DNA of 64,000 bases. It comes from Trochalopteron elliotii. Its lineage: Eukaryota > Chordata > Aves > Passeriformes > Leiothrichidae. The notes under the pieces are model-generated. The model was not told where the DNA came from. It did no database searches and worked only from the letters and a program-made list of their open reading frames with translations. The position numbers were made by a program, and so were the translations under genes. Numbering within the stretch: position 1 is the first letter of the stretch; each line of letters starts with the position of its first letter. The stretch is taken from assembly GCA_024734555.1 (NCBI GenBank), contig JANPWX010000038.1, positions 3,859,586-3,923,585 of the forward strand. The letters are read 5' to 3'. Positions 44,562 to 56,094 of this stretch are shown piece after piece.

Positions 44562-47500
44562 CTGCAGGCAGAAATAATCCATGCCCTGATGAGTACAGAA
44601 AGAACCAGGGAATTGCATTCCCCAACAGCAGTTAGTACCTCCCCTCTACTCTCCCTCCCCTGTGCTATGAGGAGGACAGTGAGGGTGCTGGGACAGACAT
44701 CCACTCAGCCAGCCAGCTGTCCTGCTCCTGCAGGGAGAGGGCTGCCTGCCAGGCCAGCTGCAGCACTGCTCCCTGCAGCACACCCATGGCAGAAGGTGTC
44801 CTGGCACACACTGCCAGGACGGGGCAGTGACCCCTGACATAGACGAAGCTGGGCTGCCTCACACACCTTGCCTGCATGTTGGGGCAGACCAAGGGCAGCA
44901 TGGCTCCTGTGGAAAGCTTTCAACCAACCCTCTGTGCTCCCTCCATGCAGACACCCTCTCTGTGCTTCGTGTGCTCTGGGGGTCGAGTGAGAGGACCCAT
45001 GCCTCATGTCTGTGTCTGGCCATATTTGTGCCACAAACATCAGAGCAGAGCTCAGACATCCAGTCCTTCACTTCCCCAGTCTTTGAGAAGGGAATATCTT
45101 CTCCAAGAAGATATCCCAAGGCTGCAGCACCCCCTAACAAAAGTTCCTCTATGGCCTACAGCAGTCAGGCTCTTTGGGAATGACTTGTAGCATCCAGACC
45201 TATGAGCTCAGGCTTTGCCTGTCAGGTATATCCACGAGCCATCTGACAAATATCATCAGCCAGATGTACCAAGGAGACAGAGACAATCTCCATGAACCTA
45301 CTGACACAGAAAAGGTGCCACAATTTCCAGTGCTCAGCAGACACACTCCCTATTACCCAGTGTTTCTGTCATCACAGTAGGGTGATCTCTAGGGAAGAAT
45401 CAATTAATATCGAGGTATAATACAGGGAAAATACTTAGAGGGGAATGTGAATTTTCGAGGAGTTATTCTACATAAAGCTATGTAGGAAAGAAAAAAAAAA
45501 TGTTTTGACCAGATAATAGAAATCAGACTCCTTATGGCACAGGTCTTCAAGCAGACCTTTTTTCTCAAGTGAAGAAAGCCAAAGGTGAAGTTTACCTGGA
45601 AACCAGCTCAATATCCTCCATACTTAGCAGCTTTGACAGCCAGAAGCACATGGGGACATGGGAATACTGGAATCATGGATCCCTTGGTTCCAGTGATCTG
45701 ATATGCACTTGCAGCTGCAGTTTAAATAAGGGAAAAGATGTATTTTTGGTCTGAAAATTGAGAGCCAAAGAAGGAAGGATGTGGTAAACATGTCTGGCTT
45801 CCTTTTGTTCAGAGTTTGGAGGAAGGAAATTTTTAATGGCATTACATGGATGCTACAGGGCAGAGCAGGCAGAATAAAGAAACCTTGACCTTTCAGAAAC
45901 CAGTTACCAGCTCTCCATTATACCTTTGAAAAGCAATCTAATATGAAATTTCCAAAGAGAATCAATGCTGGCACAAAAGTTGGGAGTCAGTGAGTGTACC
46001 ACATATTTATGATGTCTGACATAAAAGAGAATCCCCTGCAGTTTGGAGCCCTCAGTTCAATCCCTCTTATTCCTCCACCTCTCAGATGTATAGATGGAAG
46101 GAAATTACTCCACCTGTAGTAAGGAAGACATCTTTAAAAGATGATGATCTGCCCAGGATGCAGTGGATGGATTGTGTTGCATCTGAGGTGTGGAAAATAA
46201 TCGGAAGAAAAATGAGCACAAAGAGGAGGATACAAACCTTTTAATCAAGGAGTTATAATGAATCTCTTTGGTTTGGGTACTCTAACAGAGAGGAGAAACT
46301 GTCTGTGTTCAGCCAGGCCGTTGTTTCCTTAAGGGCTTTACCTTATATTTAGTAGCTGTATTTTATAGATAATTTGTGATGCTTCATTTTCAGTTCAAAA
46401 CAAATGTGAATTAGAAGGAAAAAAGGCAGAGAGATTGAGAGGGAGAACACGTAGCAGAAATGAAGTTGATGTAACCATTTCCAGTCCTAAAACTGAGCAA
46501 GTAAGATAAGGATGTGGCTGGTTTAGTGATCACTGTAATCAGCACGATTGACTGCTTACAGATGACTAATTTTCAGTTCTAGGGAGGTAAATTGAGGCTT
46601 ACATACTTCAGCTTTGTGCTGGCACTACAGGTAATGTAAGACAAATGAGCTGTGAACTCCTAATACCAAAGAAATTGTGTATTATAAGAGCGCACAAAAT
46701 GTAGACTTGGAGTGACATTACAGAAATACAGATTTGGAATCAGATGAAGTTTTAAACAAACCTTGAGGTGAGTTTTCTTTCATTTTAGTTTTTACTCAGA
46801 TCCATTCAGGCCCATCTGTATTTTAATCGAAAATGGTCATAACACTTTCATGAGTAAATGGAAAATGGATCTTGATAGATGGTCATTATATTTCATTTTG
46901 TTAACAGTTGAATAACCAACAAGAAGAATTAACTTAAAGCAGCAAGAGGTGAGGTTCTGAGAAAGAGAAATGAAGAGCAAGATAAAAGATTATTAAATTA
47001 AATGAACTAAAGCTGTGCTGGACATCCTAATTATAACATAAAGAGGAACAATGAGGCAGGGGACATGAGTATCGATGGATGTAGATAAATAGCACAGAGG
47101 AAGAAGAGAGCCTGGGAAGAGCTGAAGTTATTGTAGGAGGACAGAGGTGACACAAAGACAAGGTGCCTGTACAGAATATACTTCTCCTGTTCAAGAAGAA
47201 TAAGGATGCAGGGAAGCAGAGAGACCTAGGGCTGGGTACAATCTCAGGGAGCGTGACTGCAGGAGCACTCAGAATGAGGCAAGTTGGAGGTAGGACCATG
47301 CAGTAGCAGAAGCTTGCAGAATCCTCTGACTAAAATAAAACATTACTGCTGTTTTTCTCCCTTTCCACACTGACATTGCAACCCCCTGACTAGGAGGGGT
47401 TTCCAGGTACATCCTAGTGAACAGAAGATACTCAGTTCTGTGCTGGATAGAAGCACCTCACATGAAAATACACCAATGTGTTTTTTACACTTTTCCTGAA

Positions 47501-50500
47501 AGAACTCCCTCAACATGAGTGCCAAACACAACTCTGCTAAAACCTAACAGCAGCATGTCCTAGAGAAACCTGAGCCTCCCTGCTGCTCAGCACTAACAGC
47601 CCCAGTAAAGCTGCATCTATATCGGTCGTCCAGGTGGCCCTTGCAGCTGGTTGTGTCAAGGAAAATCACCAATGAGTGCTGTTATTTACAGTCCCTGTTT
47701 TTCCAGGCAAAGTCTATTCTTAACCAAAAGCATTTCTTGTTACAAGATTACAAGAAAAGGGGACCCACCCACCCCCACTCCAGTCCCTCCCAGGTCCTCT
47801 CTGGCACAAGTCCTTGGCAGTGTGCTGTCAGCTAGGCTTTGCCACTGGTGAGCTGCAGAGGCACAAAAACCACGGTGGTTTTGACCTCTAAAACTCCCTT
47901 CCAGAAAGGGAAGGCATTGTGTGCTGCAACAATAACTGGGTGTTAGATCCCCACAAGGGAGTGAGAGACAGCCTGAAAAGGAGCACTGAAATAGTCAGGG
48001 CAGAGCAGGACTGGTGCACAGAGCAGGTCAGGGGTGGTGTACAGGATTGGAACAGAATCAAACAGACTAGCATGCCTTTGTCATACTGTTGTTGTCTATC
48101 ATGACATGCTGAGGGCAAGAAATTATAGAGGAAAACAAGTTGAATGAGTGACCTGAGTGAGTCCATGCTGAGCTTCCAGTTCTATGAGAAGCCCTTCAGG
48201 AGTAGAAACAAAATCCATGGAAGAGAAGGGATGCAGAGAAGCAGAAAAGTAGTAAAAACAACACATAACAGTTACAGGTGAGATAAACTGAAACAATGAA
48301 GTGAAAAAGAAAAATGGAACAAAGTGATGTTTAATGACTCTACTTTCCAAGCTGAAAGGGCAGTGGAGTTTATACGCAGCTGGTGAGAAAAAACTTGAAA
48401 TTTTTAGTACATCTTTATCATGGGATGGCTCAACAAAGTGTGGGGTTTTTTTCCTCTACTGTCTTTCTCCAAATCTTAAGCATGTCACTAAGCCATAGCC
48501 CCGAGGAAAAATAATTGGGTTGCACATGTCTAAATTTTAGCTGTTGTAAGCACTGAAGTTGCTAAAGTCAAAGGAATTTTTCCTCCAAAACATCCAATTC
48601 TTCATGAAGAGCAGCTTCCTTCCTACACTGGTTCTCTTCTGTTTTCACATGAGGTGTTTGAAGTATCACCATTTTAAATCAAAACCATTAGTACGTTAGT
48701 ATCTTCACAGTGACAAATATCTACATTATCCACTTTCTTGAGGAAGGCATTGCAACCACGAGTTTTTCATGTCAAAGCTAATACAGTCACCCATGGATTG
48801 CATTACACTTGACAAAACAAACTAGATTAAAGGCTAGTATTTTTAGCTTTTTAAGAAACAAGGTTATCTTGAAAAGTATGGTGAAGTTGAGTGATGGAGT
48901 GATGGGACACCATCACGAGCAATTCTCCACACAGCGGGTGACTGAGATAACCACAGCTACTATTTATTTTACTTGTCTACACTGAGCATTTCACCTTTAA
49001 AAACTTCATGTGGAGAGCAGTGCATTCCTCATCCTTGGTGGATGGCCCATATCACAGCCACATCAGCATGCAGTAGCATCTCTGCTGCTTTCAAGGCTCA
49101 GCAGGGTGGCCTGCAGACTTTGGGCAGCTGAGGGCTGGGGCAGAAAATGGACTTTCCTTGGTATTGAACTTGTTTCAAGTGTGTGAACAAGTCCAGTTTC
49201 ACTGGTAATGGAGACTCAGGGTTTAGGGCAGGTCCACAAAGAAACTCTCAATGCCTTGCTCCATATCAGCTATGTCTAACTCATGCAGACAGAGTGAAGT
49301 CAACAGCAGAGGAGACCCTATGGCGACATTTTATGTGTAAGGGACAAGCAGTCCTTAGTCCTTGGCTTATGATTGGAAGAGGAGTTGAAGAAACAGAATC
49401 CCACAGCCTGTCCAAGAATGAGAACAGCACAAATTTCTGCTTCGTAGACATACATTATACATACAAAGACAACTTACCTAAAATTTGACTAAGGTTAGAA
49501 CTTTTTGCTCGTTATCCAACATAGAGAGATTCATGAGCTAAAATAATAAGATGTAATTTGCCTATATGTCGCTTCTAGGCCTTCTTTTTCCTGTTTCTAC
49601 GTCATCCTGTATTTCCAAACCACAGGTCTTCCTATAACATTCCCATCCAGTACTTCCCATTTTTCAAGTCCACTGCACCCTGACTTCATGCATTGGTCCT
49701 TCACCATATCATGAGAATGCAAGTCCTACTGGGTTCCTCTAGGTTCACTGATAAAAGAACCTCTGCATTAGCTGGAGAAAGGACACCCAAGTGCCAATTT
49801 CCTCCTTTGATGCTGCTTCACAGGGCTTGAAGGAATTCAGCAGGACCCAGGCATTCAGATAATAGGCTGTGTTTTTCCTCTGTGATAGGCAGAGGCTTTT
49901 GGCTGTTAACAAATATGTTTGAAAATTAATCCAATGCTTTACATTTGCGTAAATATGATGTATTTTTAGCCTGGCTGGAACCAAACATCACTGCTTCCAG
50001 ACAGAAGGAGCTATCATATTCCTGCAAGCATTTTTATTCCTACAGAATTAATTACAGCATCAAATCGAATTTGACTCTCCTCTGGCACCTGATTTGCAGC
50101 TGTAAGCCAGCAACTAGACATGATAACCCAAGTGAAGGCACAGAAGCCCAAGTACAGCTTGAGCCGATAAACAGAAACCTATGTTTTTGAGACTGTGTAT
50201 CGCAGACAACAGCACTGTGCTCCCTTTGGCAAAGAAAATCATCCTGAGGAAGAATTTATCTAGTGACTGACAGGAAGCAGTGGGCTATGAGCCTAGAAGA
50301 TAATATTTTGGCTGGCTCATTTCTTCTCCTCAGAAACTCTCTCCTGTAGAGCTCTGTGTGGCACAGCACTTACCAGGGTAACTGGTAATGAGGCTGCATT
50401 TTGATCTTGTTTATACTTTGTAGAGGCTTTCCCTGTATATAAATTTACTTTTATAGACTACAGAAGATGAGTACTCTCTGATCATTCAGTTAAAAAGGGT

Positions 50501-53037
50501 TTGCTTTTAATACAGAGTCTTCCTGTGCTGCTTACGTCATATTTGGTCAGGACCCACACTTTATATCTGGTTGCCTCAAAACATTTATGTTTTAAATATC
50601 CCCTCACCATTGTATTTGTTACACTTAGGTTCACTCTGAAACTAGAAGGTGAACCTTCCCACCTGCTCATTTTCAAATGTTTTTATCAGAGACCAGATTT
50701 TATGACCATGTTTGTGCCATGAGGAACCAGGAGAAAGGAACTAGACATGGAAGTGAACTCAGCCCAGGACTCCTGACAGTGCAAAGCATGCACTCCATTG
50801 TGCTGATCTTGCCCTTCATGAGAAATAAGGCTGGGCACTGCTCTACGGATGCAAGGCAGTACTGTCAGAGGTACATGACCTTCTCTTTGCTGATGAATGG
50901 TCGTTGACCAGAAAAAAGCAACTTTGCACAAAAACCCCACTTTCTAAATAAAACAGAGAGGTGGAAGTAAGTAGATATTCCTTGGCTGATCCATTACCTA
51001 GACCTAGGCTGATGAGAAAGCCATTGCAGCAGAGCCAAACAGAGATCTGGGCATGTGTTTCCACACAAGGGTTACTCACCTGTCCTACCATGGTTTCTTT
51101 TCCCTCCTCAAGGTGAGGCATGAGCAGGTTGCTGGACTCCGTCCATGACCAAAGAGGAATTAGGCAGGTGGTGCCTAGAGGGATTGTCTCTTTACTTTCA
51201 GTCAAAGCTCTGAATTACTAGTGCTGTGGTAATACAATTCATTAAGGTTACTGAACAGATTTTCATAAATTTTGTAACTCATTCAGCAAATATGTGAACT
51301 CAACTGTGCTATTCCTTAGCTAAAACACATAGCAGCTGACTGATATGCAGGCAAGTTACACTGCTGGTTATTGTACTTTAAATTCAAAGGACACATGGGT
51401 AAAGAAGTCATCTAAGGACCAAAGCAATTAGAACAAATTATGCCCATCAGCTGTCGCAAATTTATGAGGATGTGGGAGTGGATTAAGAAAGGGATTTACC
51501 CCCTTCAGAACATCTTTCATTACCAAAAAGTAAAGCCTTTGTGAGAGGGCACCACAGCAGCATCCAAATTGCCTGATCTGAAAGCAGTTCTTCCTGTTAG
51601 CTGTCACTGTTTCCTCCAACTTTTCCTAGGCTGCAAGCCAGCAACATGCACGTCCCGACAGCCAGCCCCAAGCTCAGCTGTCTCTGTGTGTGTATGGGCA
51701 TTTATCATGTGTAGTCATCAATTTGCTCCCATTCAACTGCCAGTTTGGGACAGGGAGTAAAAGAGGAGGAACATTTAACAACATTTAGGTTCCCAGTATA
51801 TGGGACTACTGTTTTCCGTGCTGGGTCATGGTGTATTGTTGTTTCTTTGTGGTCATTCCAGCTGCTCCTCAAGAAGAGCTGTCCCAATGTAAAACAACTT
51901 GACTGGTAGGCTGTGGCAGGTAGTTCCTCAGGTTCTGGGTTGGGTTCAGCAGGAAGGGATTTACACAGAACCTCAGCCCACAGGATTCACAACAGGAAAG
52001 GTCTAAGAGCAGTCAGAATATCTTTGCCTGTCCCTTCACCCCCTCCCTCTGCACCCCTCCCCAGCTGACAGAAAGCTCCACACTGGGGTGATGGATCATG
52101 GAAAACAGAAGCATTGGATGGACAATGCCACACTGAGACATTTCTCATGCCCGATCTGGTCACCAGCCTCTCCTCACAGGTCAGTGCATTATCTCAGAGA
52201 TGAACTCTGCTGTGGCAGCATGCAAGAGAGAGCTTGTTCTGTTCCCCTGATAAAAGAAAAAAAAACAAAACACCTTTCTTCTCATTTCTTCCATCCAGAA
52301 CAGTGTCGAGTCAAGGAGAGATGAGATGCCATTGCCTCCATGTATACACAGGAACTGTGGAACAGCACGTTCAGTGATTTTCCAAATCCCACTCCAAGAT
52401 GCTGTGAATGAGCCAAGGGAGCAGTGCCCAGGTACACAAGCATAATGTGGTGTGCCCAGGGCACAGAGAGCTGATTTCCTGAGCAAGGTCACTAAACTGG
52501 CTGGAATGGAGTGACAAGAAGAAGGATATTTTAGCACCTGGCAGAGGGGGGATAGGAAGGCACATACAGTAATGCCTCAATGACAAGATGGCTCTTGGCT
52601 GGCATCAAAATGAGCAATATGCTCTGAGACAAGCTCTCCTATACCTTTCTACAGCCAAGAAACTGCCTCATAGAATTATTATTGTACACCTGCACAGAAA
52701 TGATTTGGGATATTATTAAAAGGCTGACTTAATCATCAGGATTTAGGGCATGGCTAGGACTTCTCCAAGGTGATAAGTCAGGGTGTAGCAGCTAGAAAGA
52801 ATCAAGTGCAGCACCAGTTTGATTTAAAAATCATCCTAAGTGAATCAGAAAGCAGATGTGCCTTTAGCTGATAACAGTGAGGAAATGAAGTCTCCAAGAT
52901 CTCAGTCTGAGAGGTGGGGTGTAGGAGAAATATGTTTAACTAGCAGCATCACCATGTGGCAAACCTCTAGGGCAAAATATGCTCTTTCATAAGTACATTC
53001 AGTTACCAGAAATTGAAAGTAAAACCTGGGGCAAGCC
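44562..53037. other. gene-free unique DNA
   Basis: No gene is supported. 44.6-45.2 kb is GC-richer with overlapping frames on both strands (up to 125 codons) lacking recognisable similarity. 46-49 kb is AT-rich with little structure. A minus-strand acceptor and donor pair around 49478-49537 brackets 60 bases but ends in an in-frame stop. Only minor simple sequence was noticed. Confidence 0.55.
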
Positions 53038-53462
53038 CATGTGGGACCTGAGGAGAGGCTGAGAGAGAAGGGACTGTTCAGCTTGGAGAAGAGATGGCCA
53101 GGGAGATCTTGTCACTGTCTATAAGTACCTGACTAGAGACAATAAAGAAGATGAAGACAAGCTTTTAGTGGTGCCTGGTGACAGTACCAGAAGCAATGAG
53201 CACTAACTGAAATACAAAAAAAATAATTTGAAATATAAGGAATAAAAACATTTTTACTGTTGAGCTGGTCAAACATTGGGACAAGCTGCCCAAAGACATT
53301 GTGAACTCTGTGTTCTTGGAGGTATTCAAAATCTGACTGGACACAGTCTTGAGCAGCCTGCTAACAGTCCTGATCCTGGGCAACCTGTCTAGCAGATGCT
53401 ACACTGAGCACAGGGAGCTGGACTAGATGATCTCCAGGGGCTTCTTCCAACCTCAATCATGC
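53038..53462 (+). mobile_element. old CR1 LINE 3' fragment
   Basis: Block order on the plus strand is CR1-like: ACCTGAGGAGAGGCTGAGAG, GGGACTGTTCAGCTTGGAGA, CTATAAGTACCTGACTAGAG, CAAACATTGGGACAAGCTGC, GAGGTATTCAAAATCTGACT, GGGAGCTGGACTAGATGATC, TCCAGGGGCTTCTTCCAACC. These cover the C-terminal ORF2 and 3' UTR. An A-rich, poorly matching stretch at 53.21-53.26 kb interrupts the coding part. The terminal ATTCTATG repeats are lost. It is clearly older than the 33.4-kb copy and non-functional. Confidence 0.9.
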
Positions 53463-55409
53463 TGCTCCTGTTTCCTCAGGGCCTTCACAGTGGGAAAGCA
53501 GACAGAGCCTTCCAAAGGAGAGAGGCTTAAGGGTAAAAAAAGATGCTTGTTTGCTATAGCATACTTCCAAGTGGCACTCCCAACTGAGTTATTACACTGG
53601 TGACCTAATTAAACCATATCCTTTCCATCTTGGTTTTTTCCTCCATGGTTATCAAAGACAATGTTCTCATCTGAGTAGTACTATTCTAATTCTAAATCTA
53701 CTCCTACATCCCTTCCAGTGCTACACACAGTATTCCCTGTTGCCAGAGGCGGCTACATGAAAACGGGACTTTAATTAGCAGAGAACATTTCCTAGTCTCC
53801 TCACCTCCCTAGGCCCTGTCCTGCATCTCTGTAGGCATCTGTCTATCCATTATTAACCACCACAAAGGCTCAGGGACCTCCAGCAAGGATCATGTTTTCA
53901 ATGAAGCAGGCTGTTCCCAAAACCTTTGATGGTGTATTATAGGGCTCCAGAGAGAATCCCACTTCAGGTGAGAGCTTTAGGTTAGGACCTGCCTTTCAAA
54001 ACGGGGATGCCAACAGTGCAAAAACTAAATGCATGCCTGGAAGAGCCCCATTCCTATGAGTCTGAATCCTCACTCACTGAATGTCTGTGTGACTGCACTG
54101 AAGGCCATAGGCCTGTGATGACACACAGGGATGTGCTTGTTTGCCTGTATAATTTATGTTTCATTGTTAGTGACTGTACTTGCTTTTAGAGATTTCAGTT
54201 CTACCAAAAAGTGGAAAGATAAGGGGTAGCCCCTCTGTAAAATATGGCTTTGGACTTCACCAACTGCCAAACAAGTAATAAAAAATGCGCAATCTAAGCA
54301 ACAATTTCTCATCTGTGTAAAGGCAGTGATACTGTGTGTCAGGTCACAGCCTTGGCCCTGGAGAAGTTAGGCAGAACTTCCCTGCAGAGTATCATGGAGG
54401 ATTTTTTTTTTTTCTTGAATTATTCTAGGTGGATGTGATGAGGTTTCCTGCTGCACAACACTTCCTCTGAATGCATGTTAGCAGTATCCTCCTCTTCTGC
54501 TGAGCAGGGTACTTAAGTAGTATTCGCCAGCCAATGTGAAAACTCCAGGAGCCTTTTGCTTTGCAGGCATTGTTTCTTCAGTTCATTATCTATTTATAGT
54601 TCTTGCCTTTGATCGATGTTTGTATTTAACCTTGTATTTCTTAATTTGTAGGTCAGTCTGCATTTACCATGGTTAATTTATTAGGGCAGATTCTTCTTCT
54701 CAGTCAGCTTGTTGGGAGAGAAAGTGTGTTTAGGAGCTGTAAATCATTCCAAACAGATCTCATCTAGTAACCTTAGTAACCGAGTTTTCTACTGGAGCAA
54801 GTAATATTTTTATGGCGATATTTTTTCACTGTGAATAATAGAAAAGTAATGATAAAACAACACATTTGAGGATGAACCTGCCAATAAAAATTGTTATAAA
54901 AGCAGCAGCATTGTTTCAGAGCAAAATTATAGCCAATCCTTTCCCAGAACTTCTGTAAATTGTCTCAGAGCAAAGCTTTTCTCCTGTGTACACTATAAGC
55001 TAATTCCTCTATTACTGGATCTTGTAATGCAGGCTCTTAGCATATTTTATAGAACCTCAAGTCACAAGCTTTGTTAAACAGTAATGTCTGCTGCTTTGAT
55101 CGAAAGGATCATGTGGACTGTCACTTTCATCAAATATCACTTTCTGTGATAAAGAAAAGGCAAATGCTTCAAAAGACACCAGAAAGCTTCATATGAAGGT
55201 AATACTGAAAGTCTGGATAAGCACTAGTTCTCTTCATGGCATTGCATCTAAAAGTGTCATTAGAAAAATCCTCATCTGGGCAGGCGGCACCCAGACTGCT
55301 GACTTACAAGGTGTGATTTCTTTCTCACTCAGGTGTTTCAGATGTCTAGAGCTGAGTTTTTGCAAATACTCCTTCCTTAGGCTTAACTCTTGTTCTGTGT
55401 CCAACTGTG
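53463..55409. other. gene-free unique DNA
   Basis: I see no gene. The stretch 54.56-54.80 kb has a conserved-element look. The remainder is AT-rich with an 11-T tract near 54.40 kb. Confidence 0.55.
54560..54800. promoter_or_regulatory. segment resembling a conserved non-coding element
   Basis: A non-repetitive stretch contains GATCGATGTTTGTATTTAAC (a forkhead-like TGTTTGTATTT within it), ACCATGGTTAATTTATTAGG and CTAGTAACCTTAGTAACCGA. It is flagged only for its motif content and absence of repeats. Chance is not excluded. Confidence 0.17.
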
Positions 55410-56094
55410 ATCATAGAATCATTGGATGGTTTAGGTTGGAAGGAACCGGAAAGATTGTCTAGTTCCTAACCCCTGCCATGGGCAGGAACACCTTCCACTA
55501 GGCCAGGTTGCTCCAAGCCCCATCCAACCTGACTGTAAACACTTCCAGGCATGGCGCATCCACAGCCTCTCTAGGCAATCTGTTCCAGGGCCTCATGACC
55601 CTCACAGTAAAGAATTTTTTTCTAATATCTAATCTAAACCTACTCTCTTTTAGTCTGAGTCCTTTCACCTTTGTCCTGTCATGTGATGGTCTTACAAATA
55701 GTCTCTCCCTATCTTTCTCGGAGGCTCCCTTCAAGTACTGGAAGGCCAGAATTAGGTTGCCCAGAAGCCTTCTCTTTTCCTGGCTGAACAATTCCCTCAG
55801 TCTTTCCTCATAGGAGAGGAGCTCCATCTCTCTAATAATTTTAGTGGCCTTCTCTGCACCTGCTCCAACAGATCCATGTCCTTCCTGTGCTGATGACTTC
55901 AGAGCTGGATATAGCACTGCAGTGGGGTCTCACCAGAGCAGAGCAGGGCAGGGCAGAGCAGAGCAGAGCAGAGCAGAGCAGAGCAGAGCAGAGTGGCAGA
56001 ATCTCCTACCTCACACTGCTGGCCACACTTCTTTGCATGCAGCCCAGGAGTCCATTGGCTTTCTGGGCTGTGAGTGCACATTGCTGGCTCATGG
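55410..56094 (-). mobile_element. CR1 LINE, 3' ORF2 and 3' UTR, minus strand
   Basis: Seen on the plus strand as an inverted CR1: ATCATAGAATCATTGGATGG, TTTAGGTTGGAAGGAACC, GGAACACCTTCCACTAGGCC, ACAGTAAAGAA, CTAATATCTAATCTAAACCT. On the minus strand one frame of about 135 codons is intact across the ORF2 C-terminus, with FRLDIRKKFFTVRVMRPWNR and RLRELFSQEKRRLLGNLILA. The element continues past a GAGCA microsatellite to TTTCTGGGCTGTGAGTGCAC and ATTGCTGGCTCATG. The catalytic part is missing, so it is 5' truncated and inactive. Coding integrity suggests it is among the younger copies here. Confidence 0.95.
55936..55993. repeat. (GAGCA)n microsatellite inside CR1
   Basis: Eleven and a half copies of GAGCA, two of them changed to GGGCA near the left edge. 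The tract lies within the CR1 copy, at the place where CR1 normally has CAGAGCAGAGCAG, so the repeat apparently expanded from a pre-existing pair of units. It causes Arg/Ala/Glu/Gln/Ser-type repeats in the frames crossing it. Confidence 0.95.

Noticed and set aside
46560..46640. Another MIR-like stretch (AGGTAAATTGAGGCTTAC)
   Set aside because: A single short resemblance to the ACTGAGGC core, with no supporting flank.
49478..49537. Minus-strand 60-nt exon-like segment with a strong GTAAGT donor
   Set aside because: The only open frame ends in TAG at the donor, and the acceptor (TATTATTTTAG) is weak.
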